Of a stretch of DNA of 64,000 nucleotides, positions 11,380-26,300 are shown piece after piece (position 1 is the first letter of the stretch; each line of letters begins with the position of its first letter). The DNA comes from Caprimulgus europaeus (lineage: Eukaryota > Chordata > Aves > Caprimulgiformes > Caprimulgidae), in assembly GCA_907165065.1 (NCBI GenBank), contig OU015525.1, positions 44,746,037-44,810,036 of the forward strand. Reading direction: 5' to 3'. Made by a program: the position numbers and the translations under genes. The notes beneath the pieces were generated by a model that searched no databases, was not told where the DNA came from, and saw only the letters and a list, made by a program, of their open reading frames with translations.

Positions 11380-14300
11380 CTGCAGTGATAAAAGCATGTT
11401 GATTAAAACAAACAGTCCTGGACATTCTGTTCTAAGCAGCATTCGGCTTGGAAGATGCAGGGTGTAAGGTCCTCTTCCAACACACAATTTTTTTTTTAAG
11501 GACTCAAAAAGTGCATTAGAACTGATAAAAATAATGAATATTTTAGATTTTCAATAATTAGATCTCACTCCTGCTTAAAGTGCTGCTTCCCTAGCAGGCT
11601 TTTAAAAATGAGCTGTTAAAAAAAAAAAGCTACTGTGACTTTGAACTCAATTTTGCTGAAGCGTAACCTACATGTGCTGCCTTTATCCAGCTTTCTGACA
11701 CTCGCAGGATTTCACATGTGCTAGCAATGTGCATATACATGCCATATATTGATTATATTAGCTAACAGATCCACCAAAGGAAAAAATATTTTGTAACTCT
11801 TTTTACTGCTGCCCCTCCCTCAACTTGGTGTTGTATCACGCCTGGTATATAGGGACTGGCACCTACACAGTCCCTGCTGCAATTTACCTACACGAGTGGT
11901 GCCTGACTGTATTTGTAGACTGTGCGGAGGAGAGGGATGTGAGGCTGGGATGACTTCTCTAAGATGAGAAAGCACGTTAACAGAAGAGCTGGCAATACTG
12001 ACAGCTGATTCCTTGCCCAAGCAAGTACCTATCTCAGATGGCAGGCTGATGTCCTACAGCCTGCCTACAGCCAACCTCTTACCATGGCCTCTGCTTTCAT
12101 CTGGGCTGTGCCTTTGCACAGATACTTGATGCCCACGACTCTTGCCTGGTTCAAGGTATAAACAACCTTTTTTTTTTTTTTCCCTAGATTATTTTCACCC
12201 CAGACCGGTTCTGCAGTCCAATTCACCATGCAGCTGGACAAACAGCTATACTGGTGTAACACAAGGCTTGTCACAAGGTAAGGAACAAGCGGCCAGTGGC
12301 AGCTAAAACCAGCCTCCCTGCCAAAAGAAGTGATTACAAAGCTACACCCTTAGAAACTTTAGCAGCACTGGCAAAAAAACGCCACCTCAAGTGGTATTTC
12401 TTGTGATTAATCTTTGTTGAGATGTGCCCCTTTTCAAAATGCAGCAGTTCAGTGATGGAAATGCTTATGAAAAAAAAAGAAAAAAATAGCCCTGCATTTC
12501 ATCTGGGGAAAAAAATGTTTCTAAGTTGCCGGACTTCCAAATACTAGCAGCATAAAAACTGAAACATGAAAAAGAGGTTGAATTCTAGCAACTCGAAAAA
12601 GAACTACATTTTGTGTCTGTAACCAAACCAAACACATCCTGTAAAACTTAGCAAGACTTAACTGCTATTAAAAGAGCAAACATATTTTGGAAATTTCTTG
12701 GATCGCTTTGCATAAGAAATTTACAATTTCAGAGAAGTGTTCCACTTTAAAAGTTAACCATAAATCCCACTGAACCTGTGGCACATGTAACAGCAAAATG
12801 CTAGACGACTGTATAAGATAGGGAAAGCAAAATGACCCCAATACGTGTCACCTAACTGAAGATACTTAACTGGGATGACTAAACAAGACAACGAGCTGAC
12901 CTTCGCTCCCTTCCACGTGCCATGGGGGGCGTGGATCTGAGGATCCTAATGGGACTTAACCAGCCTCTGAAGGTGCCGCTCCTTCACTGCTGACCATCCG
13001 GCAGCCAATGCCAGCCAGGCACCTGCCCGGTGCCTCCCTCACCTGCGATAAATCTGGGTCACTGTGCCAAATGTCAGGGCTCTTCTGATATCTCCGATTA
13101 AAGGAATAACTACTCCGCGATTACATAAAGCGTACTTTAGCCCTCGTGGCTTGCGCGTGTCTCCTTCACGCCATTATAAAGCGTTGCCTTGCGCGCGTCT
13201 TGCAAATCTCTCTGCTATTACCGCCTGACAGTAATTCCATGGCTGTGCTATTAGAAAGCAGTCGAGGTTTATAGGGTTTAGAAGACCATTCCTAAAAAGG
13301 TGCAGTGCTTGAATCTTTGCTGTCTTTGGATCCTCAGCCAGAAAACAGAGTAAAGCCCAGAGCTGCTTGTCGCAGCTCTGAAGGTCTGGACGCAGCGCTA
13401 TTTGCAGATAACTCTGCAGACCTGCGGTGAGCCGAAGCTGCCTGCACATCCCAGCCGTGGCACCCCTCTTCTAAAAAGGCGGGTGTCAGCCTGATGATAG
13501 TCAGGCAATAGTGAGGCATCAGCAGGTGGAAGGTGGGATTGCCAAAGGGTCCAGCCCACTCCAATCCTAGGCTGGACACGAGAAAAATAAAAATAATTAT
13601 TTCTAGTGAAATCTCCTACTGCTCCTAGTGCAGTTCTGAAATGTGGTGCCTGGAAAGGCAGAATCTCCATCCCTGGAGGTTTTCAAGACCCTGCCAGCCA
13701 AAGTCACAGCTGACCTGCCCGTGCACTGGCAAAAGCCCAGTGCGGGTGGTAGGTCAGACGATGTCCTCCAGAGTCCCTTCCATTTCTACAATTTGAGTAT
13801 CTTCACACCTGATCCACATCTCCTGCACTCTGCCTGGACAGTCAGTTATGTAGTTTAACTTTATTTCGCCAACATTCATTACACCTACCCCATCCTCATT
13901 GGCGGAGGACGTCAGGAGAGAAGAGATTGTCCTTTGTAACAGCTGGAATGAGAAAATGAGCAGGTTTTGTTCTTGACAAAAATCTTATGTATTCAGAGAT
14001 GTTTTGTTTGCAAGTTGAAACAGTCACGTTGAACAAAGATTTATCATTTTAATATAGAATTGTTTTCTTTCTCTGGCTAAGAAATCAGAGGAGAGGTGAC
14101 CCAAAAAATAGTCAGAATGGGAGTTTAAAAATACACATTCCTTTTAGGCTGTGGAGACTGAGGTTTCCCAAGGCCCAACCCAACAAAGCCCTTCAGCTGG
14201 ACCATAAAACAGTTTGCAGACCTCAGGGTGAACTCAATGACTGTATTATTTGAATAAGATCAGGGAACTGGGTTCTTAGTCCAATGAAACACTAGTTTAG

Positions 14301-17300
14301 TATCAGATTAAATTATGGGATACTCTTAGATCTTTTAATTTTTGTTCTAACAAAGCTGTTTATAATGAGCACCTATGTGTCTACATATCTAGCCTCACTA
14401 TACTCCCAAAGCTAATTTCATGCCATACCTTTACTTTTACTGTACTTTGTGATCGGGATGGACAACTCAAGAAGACTTCCAGCTGCATTTTCAAAACTGG
14501 TGAAGTGACAACTTCAGAGCACTGGTTGCAATATAGTAATCCTCTGAAACATGCAAATAATGACGGGAAAACAGAGAAAAACGGAAAAGCTATCAGTTGT
14601 AAATCAAAACACATGAAAAACAAGCTAGCTTATTCTCTAAGATACTTTACTGGTACATGTTTAGTAGGAAAGCCCTGTTAGAGATTCAGCTGGTAATAGC
14701 AAATAGAGCTCTTCTGTTGCTAGAGCTAAGTAACTCTCTTGGAGGGTCTAAACTCTTCTAGCAAAAGGATCTTCCTTCTTATAAGTTTTGGCAACATGGG
14801 GGGAGGTTGCTATTTATAGTCACCTCACTTAAGCAAATATTCATCTCATAACCTTCTAAAAGTTATGGCAAAAGAAAATTTGCACTATAGATTTGGCTCA
14901 AGTGACTTATTGATTTAGGCCCTCATTCAGCAAACATTCAACATTTTCTGCACACACTTAAGTCATATGCATAAAATTAAGCTCAGCTATAAGTGCTTGT
15001 TGGAATAACATCTTAAACAAATATTGATGCTACATTGTTCTCCAATTGAAGCAAAAGTGTCCCTCACAGTAGAGATTTTTTTTAATGAACTACACTACTA
15101 TGTGAACATACACATATACTTATTTTTTTGCATGATATTATAGTATAGGACAACTTTTTTTTTATTTTCAGACTTTTTCCCCCAGAGGCTATACATAACA
15201 AAGCACAAGCAGTAAAGCTTCTCATATTTAGGAAAATGTTATCTATTTAAATGGGATCATACCCACCTTATGCTTTTTGTAATTTTTACCAGTAGAAAGA
15301 CCGCCCCTTTTCTTCTTTTTACACTCTGACTACTCTCTTACCCTCTCATGTGTTTATCCCATCAGCTACCTCAGACTCTGCAAGAGTAAGCTGGCAAAGC
15401 AGCTGAAGGGGAGGCTTTCCAAGAGCATACCAGTGTGACACAGGTTTAGCATTTCAGGTGGTGACAGGTCTTGTAGGATCAATCTTCACATCTGGGACAG
15501 TCATACTCCCAGAATTATTTAACATCCTTTTTAGAAAGGTTATAAATTTAACAGGTCTGAAATGCAACTCTTCAGCAAATTACAGCAAAGATCAAGAGTT
15601 CAATACAAAAAGGAGGTGAATGGTACACAGGGGAACAAGGTAGGGTAGACAAACACAAGAATCTACTTTTAAAGGAGCTTGAAATCAGACCTGTGATTTA
15701 TGTGGATGTTTACTAAAACTAATATTATAAGGCAGTGGGCTATGAAATCTCTATAAACAATACTTTAAGATTAGTTTGGGGAAAAAAAAAGTGATAACTG
15801 CAAATTCAAACAATTTCATATCTACTTGTATCTTTCTTAATAAATTAATTTAACCTTGCAGGTTTTATCAGTTCATCAGCAATAAAAATACTACGTCTTA
15901 GTTCTAGGAAGGAACAAAGTGCAGCCTGTGCCTGCAGGAATCATTGCATCACCTATTGCTGTTATGGCTACATCTGCAAAACACCTGGAGTGCTCCGGAG
16001 CATGTTGACTCTCACCTGTCCTGGGGACACAGTTCCAACTTTCCACTGCCACATCTGTCACATGTAGGCCAGGAGAAAGCAGTGCTCTCATTAACTCCAA
16101 CAACAGTACCTGCAGAAGATTAAATTCTTACAAAATGCTAACAGTCAGCTAGCAAACATGGTCACTCCTGGCTTCACAGCAGGTTTGATCCTTTCTGACT
16201 CTCAGCTTAAGAATAAGGCTTGTCGGAGCAATCATCAGCTCTTCCAACAACCTCACTCCCTCTCTCCTTTGTCCCTCCAACAAGGGATGACAGTTTGGCA
16301 TAGCCAGTTACATTCTAAAAATACCAGAAGGCATTTGCTGAAAATAATTGATAATTAACTTTCCAAAGAGGTTCAGTTCTTTTGGTTTGGGTTTTATTGT
16401 TTTGCTAATTTGTTTTTGGTTGTTTGTTCTCTTTCTGGTGCTCTGATGTTTCCTTGGCAATAAATAGCTATAAAAATCATACGGTCAGATAGCTTGATAT
16501 CAATATTTAGGAAAGACAAACCAATGAGAAGACCCAATGCCTTTCAAAAACAGCAATGCCAGTTAAATTCCATTAATATAATAATGGAGTTATTCTTAAT
16601 TTATACTGATTTAACAGAGATTAGATCTGGCCCACAGATAAGTGCGTGCCTAAGAAGGGAATGCCAAAGATACTTTGGACTAATATAAAGGGCCTTGCTA
16701 GTTTTGGCAAGAAAAAAATATATTCAGATTTCTAAGAGAAACCAATAAAGAGTATATTATGTTTCACGGTGCTGATATGCTGAAATCATGAGCATTATTT
16801 ATGAAGAAAATACCTCTAAGTATTTTGAAATGTACAAAGTGCACCACCTGTAAGAATGAAATTACACTAAAATAAACCCTCACTGGTACAATAGAAGTTC
16901 AGACTAAAAATTGCAGTTGCTATTGAGCAAGAATCTCACAGTTTTATACCACATTCCATAAAAGAGACTCTTGGTGACTAGGAAGCTTGTACACTGCCTG
17001 GTCTGTACAACAGGGCCTTAATGCCTTGCTTTCCTGCTTCTCCTGAGACAAAGGACTGACAGCGAGGTGGGAGCTATGCATAAACAACAAAATCATAATT
17101 TTCTTTAGGATTTCAAAGGACAGCAAGTCTGAAGATTAGGAAAGCTCTTCAAATAGAACATTTATGGCCCAATTTCTATGCATATAATGAAACAACATGG
17201 ATTTCACTGACAGAATAAGTAATTCTGTGCATTCAACCGCTTGGACTGTTACAAGAATAATTTTGGTTCTTCAGTTTTTGTGACAAACTGGGAGTTTCCA

Positions 17301-20300
17301 TCAGCTGCTACAAGGTAGGATGCTTCCTGCTACAGCATAGGCACATTTCCCTTGTTCATGGAAAAGAAAAGCTACCAATTAGTTTGCTGAATATGTTTCC
17401 TTTTTCATTAAAAGATCATTTAAAAAACAAAATAAAACAAAACAAAATCGCCTTTTCTGACAGATCTGTTTCTCTCAAAACCTTTTACCTTTTCCCCACT
17501 TGTGTGTGCTGAATTGCAACTGCAGGATGCCTGTGCACAAGTAAAACAAGTACACGTGAAGAAAATTAATCAGGATCATATTGACCAGATTCTGTCTAGT
17601 GGAGAGGTTTATTTTGATGACAACACAAGAGTTCCCTTGAGAAAATCACCAGAAATCACTGAAGTCAGAATAAACACAACTGAAGGTGGCAACAGATCTA
17701 ATAATCCAGTGTCAGTCTTGTGTACCCTGGATGCAAAGTGGTTTCTCAGGTTTAAGCTGTTGAACTGCTGCACATCTTTGTCAAGACTCCAGATTCTGCT
17801 TGACGTTCACAAACCTTCTGGATATTTTGCTGAGATCTTTTTAAATGGAAATGCACAGAGCCAAAATTTGATTTTTAGGTCTACTCTATTTTTATGGGTT
17901 GTGGCTGACATCATTAAGAAAAGACTGATAACAGGACAACACCTGGAAAAACAGGTCTCTGGTGAGGAATGCAAAGAAGGGCTAAGGATTAAAGTAACAC
18001 TCTAGTTGAAATGTTCAAAAAATGAATGTGCGTATTTTTTTCTTCCAATCAGTTACCCTAATTAATGGACAGGAAGGGGAAAAGTTCAATCGAAAAGAGA
18101 AACCTAGGTAAGCTGATTGACCCTATTTTGTTCACACTGTTAAGAAGGAAACTGATAAAAAAAAGCCACCCCACCCCAGAGTAAGGGTTCAAATATGAAA
18201 ATATGCAATGTCAAAATTCAATCACTGGTGGTGAGTCACATACTGGGCAAATATCATTAATCAAATAATAATTCCACATAACACGTGTGGTATAGACTAA
18301 CTAGAATTTGCTCATAAGCATGGTTAAGAGGAAAAACAGTTCTATGTAGTATGAACTGCAAACATTTAAGTCATCCTGACTGCTACTATACAGCAAAAAG
18401 AAGTTAGAAATTACTTCGCAATGCATAGTGATAAGAAAATAAATCTGTTAACCCTAAGCTTACAGGTGAGAACCACAAACTCATCTTTAAAAGAGGAATA
18501 AACTGTCCAGTAGAAAGCAACCACAGGTTTTCATTCTTCTGTTGAAAAGCAACATGGTCCATGCCAGAGCTGATATGTCTGGACCTCCACAAAACAAGGT
18601 TTTCAGATAAACTCAGTGGATCTGCTTGGACTGCAGCATTGTCCTTTTTGATGGGGAAGGAATCTCTGAAGTTCTTCCAGCCCAAACTCCTGCTCAAAGC
18701 TGGGCCACTTATAGAGTTGTACCAGCTTGCTCTGGACCCAGCTTTGACCAGGAGTTTGGACTGGAGGAAATTCAGAGGTTCCTCCTAACCTAACTTACCC
18801 TATTTATACACCTTTCAAAAATGACTGAGCTACTTAAAATCCATCAGGCAGCGTGGCTGGTGCTCTGACGCTGTGACCAATCGCTGTATCTGCGGATGGG
18901 GACTTGAATGACCACCTGCATTTCTCACTGGTTCAAAAGAAATTTTTCTAGGGAGGGCTGAGCCTGCTGAATTCCTGAGAGCAAGAGCAGCCATGACTGC
19001 AAAGGAGCAGGAAGGAGCACTACTTCAAGGAGGGGTAAAGTAAAGCCTTTGTAGCCTCTTTGTTAAGTGAGAGCAGGCGCGCATACAGCGTACGTAGGTA
19101 CCAGAAGTACAGGAAGTGAAAGGAGGGCACAAAGAAAAAGAACGAACGTGGTAATTCTGCTTCTCATTGAAAGACAGACTAACAACTCTCTGAGTTATGA
19201 GACACAGACAGTAAGTGAATTTTAGAGATGAAAAATTTTCCTTCATGGGTTACTCTGTCAAATACATATACTCTCACCAACAAAGTAGAGTTAATGCTCT
19301 TAGTTTCACTTCTTCAGTAGAAAGATGTAGGCAATAACTAAACTAATTCCAAAACAATGGATATATATCTTAAATGCTATTAAATCATTTTAGTTACACA
19401 TAAAAGCGAGAGTTATTTATATCTAGTATTAGTATAGGTATAAAGAAGACACTTTACATTCTACATTGCGACAAATGTGTGGGAACATACTGATAACAGC
19501 AACCCTGGACAAATATCAGATAAAGCAAGACAAGGTTGTAGGATTACTTTCTCCTTTTGTCCTTCTTACATCTGTAATACAGAACAGGGAAAGCATGACA
19601 CCTCCCATCTGTGTAAAGTAAGCTCTTGTTTACACAGTAGATCACAGAGGTGTATTTTCTTTGCTCTAGTGCAAAAAGAAAGGACAGATAAATGTTTGCT
19701 TTATCCTACTACGTACAATGACAATGGGACAAAAGAACACTTCTCATACTTAATTATAAAATCAAGAGCGGAGAAGCAATCACTCATAGCATAACTATTG
19801 GACAAGTTAAAAAAAAAGCCAAAAAGTATTTCACACCCAGTGACAGAAATATCTTTCAAGTAATTCACAATATTGATGTTAGATGTACATAACAACCAAG
19901 GCTCTGAGTGAAGTGCCCCTAGTAGTGCTTGTTTTTCATTATGCAGTGTTGTAGTTCAAGATTTGTCACTTCAAGGTGCTCATTTATTAATCACAGAGGC
20001 ATGGCTAACTTGTGGCTCCACCATAAGAGAAGGTATGCTTAGTAAGAGCTTTCCATGGTTTCAAACTGTCTTTTCAGTGCATCACATTATAGCTGGAAGG
20101 ATTAATTTGTAACCATTATTTGCTATTATTTTAAAGCTCATTTCACATGCTCTAGTGAGTACTTGAAGGTGCAAATGTAAAACAGCATCAAGAATTTTCC
20201 ACAAGGCCTACTGAAATCAAAAGAGTTAAAATTAAGAAAGGAAATTGCCTTTAAAAGCCAAGAGTTATTGGGCTTTTAAGGACTTTTCCCTATGGGCACT

Positions 20301-23300
20301 CTACTACTGGAAGGTTTAAGAAGCTGCCTGGACGAAGCATTAGAAAATACACAGTAGGAAATGTTTCTGCATGATTAGGAAATGTTAGAAAATACATTGT
20401 AAGAAATGTTTTCTGCATGGTTAGTGGCAGAACTGAAATATTAGACAAAGCAATGATCCAAAGTGGTTGGTGAACAAATATTGGCCAAGTTATACTAGAT
20501 GACTATGGTGAAATATTAAATTGCCCCACTGCAGCAAAGCCCCAGGGAAATCAGACACTAAGCCCTAGCATTCAGGATCTGGCTAACATACCTTATCCAT
20601 CTGCCTGAAAAATATTGGTATACCTTACTGCTGCCAACATCAACAAGGCTGGTGTGAACAGAAGGCTCCTGAAAGAAGATGGCAAAGGAAGGAATATAAT
20701 AAGACAGATTGTGCATCAAACATTTATTCTAGGGTATGAGTGAGTGGGTGCAGAGCTTGGCCAGCAATAGGCAAACAGAGCCCACAAAGAAGTACAGAAC
20801 TTTAAATATCCTAATGACCCACAGCAACACCGTGCTTTTTTATTCCTCTATGCTGTTTCTGCAAGAAATCAATATGAAGGCCTGAAAGATTAAAGTGAGC
20901 ACAAATAATTAACCATATTCATTTCAGGAAGGGCCATACAAACCTCTTACAGCACAAATGGAGTTGGCCTGCGTTGTAGAATCCAGCTCATCGAGTCTGA
21001 CAGGGCCAGTCAGCTCACTGAGGTCAGCACCGGCAGCCGAGTACAAAAGAGGCTTTTGTAATAAGAGAACAGTACGTTCAACACAAATAATCCTACCTGC
21101 CAACAAAGACATTTCAACTCAGTACAGTAACAAGGAAAAAGGTGACCATGTTAATTGTCATGGCCAATAAAGACAATCATCTCTGCCAGCTACTAAGCAG
21201 ATGGATAGACTCCATCAGGTTTTCTCAATGACAAAATATTTTGCTTTCAGTGATACATGCATCATGCTTTCGTTACACTTTGCAACTCCCAGGGAAAAAA
21301 GATGTTTTAAAAATCTGAACATGGCAGAAGAGAGTCCAATTCCACTCTGACTGCCGTGCACCAGGCTCCCTGCCAACATTACCATCTCATCCCTGGTAAT
21401 TAGCTTGGGCACCCCTTCAGGTGGTCTTACTTTGTTTTGAAGACTACAAAGAGTAGCCGCACACAATGCTTTATTCTCCGAAGCAGAGATTTTTGCTGTG
21501 GGACACACAAACATTTACACAGGCTGGTGCTTCCAGTCCACTTACATTTTGGAAGTGACTGAAGGTGTGAGACAATGACACATGCAGGCACCATACAGAA
21601 CCATACCTGAACCTCAAAAAAGAATGACTGAAAATGAATGTAAAGATAACTATCATCCTGACATGAGCCTTATGGTGGCGAAGGCTCACAGCTAAAATGG
21701 TATCGGAAAGTTTGTAAAAATTCTGTGACTAGGGACAAGCAAGTCTCTAGATTCACCCTCTTACTCCTTTTAGAAGCAGTAAATTCAATAAAACAAGTTT
21801 TTGCAAGAATATAAAAACAAATGAAACGGGGTTTCTTAATAGAATAGACTATTTCAGTTGGAAGAGACCTACAACAATCACCTAGTCCAACTGTGAGTCT
21901 TTGAGCCTTCTGTCAGCTAGCAAATTTGATTGACACTGGTCATTAGATTCAACAGCTATCAGGGAAGACTGACAGAAATATTGTTTGACATAGATGAATA
22001 GCACTGAATTTCTACTTTACTTTGGAGATCAAGCTGAAAATGGGAAAAACAAACCTTACTAGAAAGCTCTAATTACAACCCCGTTAAATTTTCTTCCCAA
22101 ACTTGCAATGTCTCATCTTCATCTGAGGATGAATGTCTCTGTCTACGCAGGTCACATATCGCAGTGTCAGAGATTGGGATGCTGTTTCAGTGTGATTCCA
22201 ACTGCTTCAAAACCACACATAGAGCTTACCATTTCCCCACAGCGCATCCTTGAAGAAGACGAGTCGCGAGGCAACACCGAGGGCTTCCGTGATTTCTGTA
22301 CTGAGAACACACGATGCAGCAACTGACACCGCAACAACTTTTGGAGTCATATGAACCACATCTTGCAATGTGGAGTCAGTCACAAACAACCAAATTTCTC
22401 TTTGATTTATAGGAACACTGTGTTTTGTCTACAATTGAAAAAAAAAAAAAGATACAAAATTGGAATGCAATTGTTAAATTTTAGAAGGAAAGACTAAAAT
22501 AACATCCTCATATTTAAATAACTAATAAAATGGACAGAAATTACTACATTTATGGCTTGCACATGATAATGATTCAAAGATTTATTGGAATTTTTCATTA
22601 TTCCTTACTGCAGATACAAACATCTCTGCCCTAAATTAACTTTCTGAGGTAGATCCAGTGGAATCTTAGCTTTTCCTCTTATTAACTGTCATGCTTTATC
22701 ATAACTCACTTGGACTGCAATAGGGATTTGGAAAAAAAAATATATTTAAAAAATATTATATGGTATATGTACTATAGGTTATATATTTATATAATATAAA
22801 TATGATACGTATATAAAGTCAATGGCTGTTTTTATGAACAAAGGCTTATAACATGTTGCCTTTAAAAAAAAGAAAGGCTAATGCTGCTACTACTATTATT
22901 CCTGTGTGACCAAATTTTCCATGTACTGTTATCTGATTCCCAAGAGCACCAGTCCTTGGCTAATAGCTATTGCAAGCTACAAAGCTGGAGGTTTTACTTT
23001 CTGTTGAACAAACATTTCTAAATATTTGAATGATGCACAGAAATAGGAAAGCAGATAACTCGTAAGTAAGAGACCCAGGAATCCGCAATGACAGTGCAAG
23101 TTTTCTGCCCAAGACAGGTATAAAAATACTATGATGAGACTAAATTAAGGTTTATCCCAACTACTGATGTCACAAACAAAATACCTACATTCCATCTCAG
23201 CCTTCATATCTGAAAATAATTATGACAATATGGTGATTATTTAAAAAATACAGTAGTGTTTTTAAAATTTTTCATACTGTGATGGTGAACAAGAGACACT

Positions 23301-26300
23301 AGAAAGACACCACATACACACCAGTGCTTATTCCAGGGTCTCTTAACAAAATCAGATGGGTTACAATTTGACAATTCATGCTTTTCTCTCTTTTTTTTTT
23401 AAAAAAACCCCAGCTTCTATAATAGTTGTGTTTGTATGTGTATTTTCCCACACCTTAGAAAAAATGAATTTAATAACAAACCATACTTCACATTTACCAG
23501 TCCAAGCAACTTGTAAATTTTAAGATTCTAATATTTTAAAATACTTAACTAAGATTAAATTACTTTCTTAATTTAAAAAGTTTTTGTTACTATTTTTAAT
23601 TAGTCTGCAGATTAAAAATTCATATTTAAAACATTTAAATGAAAATTAAATACTACAATGATTGGAGAGACACATATCACATAAGTGATATTGATTCTCA
23701 AAGTTGCATGTCTCTAGCATAAGGTAACGCAATGAGAACCCCAACTTTTTGCTTCGGTTGAATTCAAAGCTTGAAACAGTTAACCACATGAAAATTAGTT
23801 TTATGTTCATGCTAGCCACTCTTAGAACAAATGTAGTAATTTTAAATAATGACTGGGAACATTTAGAACTCAGATATTACGGTTATGCTTTAATACAATA
23901 TATGCTGCCTACTGCACTGACATTGTTTCTTTGCCTAGTAACTACGTACATTTGAGTACCTCCTCTGCATAGATAGCATTAGGACAGCTTCAAAGAAAGA
24001 ATTTTAACAGCTGTGCCATGAGAATTACTAACACATTAAAAGCTGGCTTTCAGAAGAATCATCCAAAAAGTAAATAAAAATAACAGCAAAAATCACCAAG
24101 TTAGTATAAAATCATCATCTTGCTATGTGTGACAATTTGTTCTGAACAGAGAGGACACAACAGACAAATAGCAGCAGGATCGAGTTATAAGGAAGGACAG
24201 CTCCTAAACCACAGATGGAATATATTTCCTTATATTCCTTCTGTACCACAGTACAGATTCTGCGTAATAATAAAAGCGTATTTCCATTCCTCCTTCACAC
24301 AAATGAAATATCTCAGAATACTGTTGCTACACCAATAAACATTATTTCTTAAAGTACATTTGAATTACCTAATGTGGCAGATTATCTAATAATAAAAAGT
24401 CTGCAAAATAAACCAAATCATAGTCCCTTCCTCACTCATTACAACTTGGTGATTTTGCATGTGAAGGATATGTCCTCTTGGCAAAGGCAGCTGCAGTAAA
24501 CAAGCTGCTGTTCATGACCTTCTGGGAGGATGAGGCAATACACTAACTGCAGGTAAATACCTTTAGATTCCCAGAGCAGTTGAACAGAAGCATTATCCAG
24601 CAGTTATCCAGAACTTAGGCAGAAGAAGAATAACTTCTATTGCTTCTCCAACATTACTTTCAAAAAATTTCTGAGCATTCGTGTTGTTCACTTACAAAAA
24701 TTTAGTGCTTACAGTTCAGTAAGTGAATAGCCATTTTAAAAACAGCTAATAAACCTCCTAGTAGAAAGAAAAAAACATAGACCTTTTCTTCTGCTAGATA
24801 AGCTTCCATTCTTCAAAATCACATCTGTTCCTGCATGCTTCATCTTTTATCTAATTTAACTATGAAGTGTTTCTACGCAAGAATACTGATCACAGAATCA
24901 CAGAATGGCTTGGGTTGGAAAGGACCTTAAAGATCACCTAGTTCCAACCTCCCTGATGGGGACAGGGTTGCCAACCACTAGATCAGGCACTGATGGCCCA
25001 CAGCATCTGAGATGTAGACATTCCTGAATACAAAAATGCCTGGCTAGGATACCAGTAGTCTGTGATTTTATTTTATTTTTTTAATAGAACAGGTTTATTG
25101 GAAATAGAAGTTTACTCATGTATGTGTCCATCTTTCTGTTAGCACCCTAAAGATCCCATCATGCTAGCCGTAACTTCAATTTCATGTTTGCAAATGCTCT
25201 GTTAAATTCTCACTTAGCATGGGGAAAACACAAGAGATACTCCTCATCTTGGGAGTTAAAAGTACTCCCTGCCTAAAAATCAAATCGTAACTCATCACTG
25301 GCTTCTGAAGCAAAAGGGCAAGACCTAAATTGAATTTATGTCTCATACTGGTGGGAAGCATCTCCAGCTATTTTGCTGGCCGTTCTGGAATGTCTTTGTC
25401 TTTGGTTCATATGCTTTGATTCACACTTTGTTTCTTGCCGAGCTGATGGACAATTGCAAATTATTCTCCACCAGAATTCAGTGCTGGCTGTACTGAGGAT
25501 CCAGTTGCCAGGAAAAAATAAATAAATCAGCAACAAAAATTTCCTTTAACTACTGAGGGAGTTAGCAACATTTTGGAAGAAAATTGTAGCATCATTCAGA
25601 AATGAATAAATAAAACATAATTATAAGCTTTCTAACATAGTATGGATGGCAGATGTATTTACCTAAGAGTTCCTCCTTTCTACTAACTGGACCATAAAAG
25701 CCAAATTTGCCCGAGGGGCTTCTATTGAAGTCAGCAAAAATAGTCCACACACTTGCATGCAAAGAGCAAAACTGTATTTTTATATAACCATCATCTGTTA
25801 AATTCTATTCCCAGACACTCAACTGACGGGGAACTTTTTGTAATGTATCTAAGGATAGTATTTAGCTATAAACCAAGTCTCAATGAACTTCCTGCAAGGG
25901 TGAAATATTACCTCTGGTTAGATAGCAATTTATTCAGAAATAAATTGCTAGAAATAACCCACTTTCTAGACTGGATGGTATTGAAAGTGGAGATGCCATT
26001 TACTCATTCACAAGCATTTTAGAGCCAGTGTTAACTCTGTTCATACAGCTCTTGAAGATAAACCAGGAAGGTTTTGAGTTTTTCTCTAAACAAGATAAAC
26101 ACTGGCTTCCTCACATAAACATTATGTTGATTTTATGTTGAATTCATTGCTAAGTGAAAAGATTACCTGCAGCCTTAGATATAGCACTTGCGCCCAAAAG
26201 CTACAACGTTCATTACAACCATCGATCTGAAAATAGTACAAAAACAGGGAATGAGACAAACATGATACCAGAAATCCAGTGGTGCAAAGCATTTGTTATC

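Larger units (their letters stand above)
16110..20943 (-). other. SPIDR: SPIDR intron with antisense open frame
   Basis: AT-rich intron. The only notable content is a plus-strand open frame at about 17502-18005 (listed separately) and a 45-base imperfect tandem duplication at 20341-20431. Confidence 0.7.
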
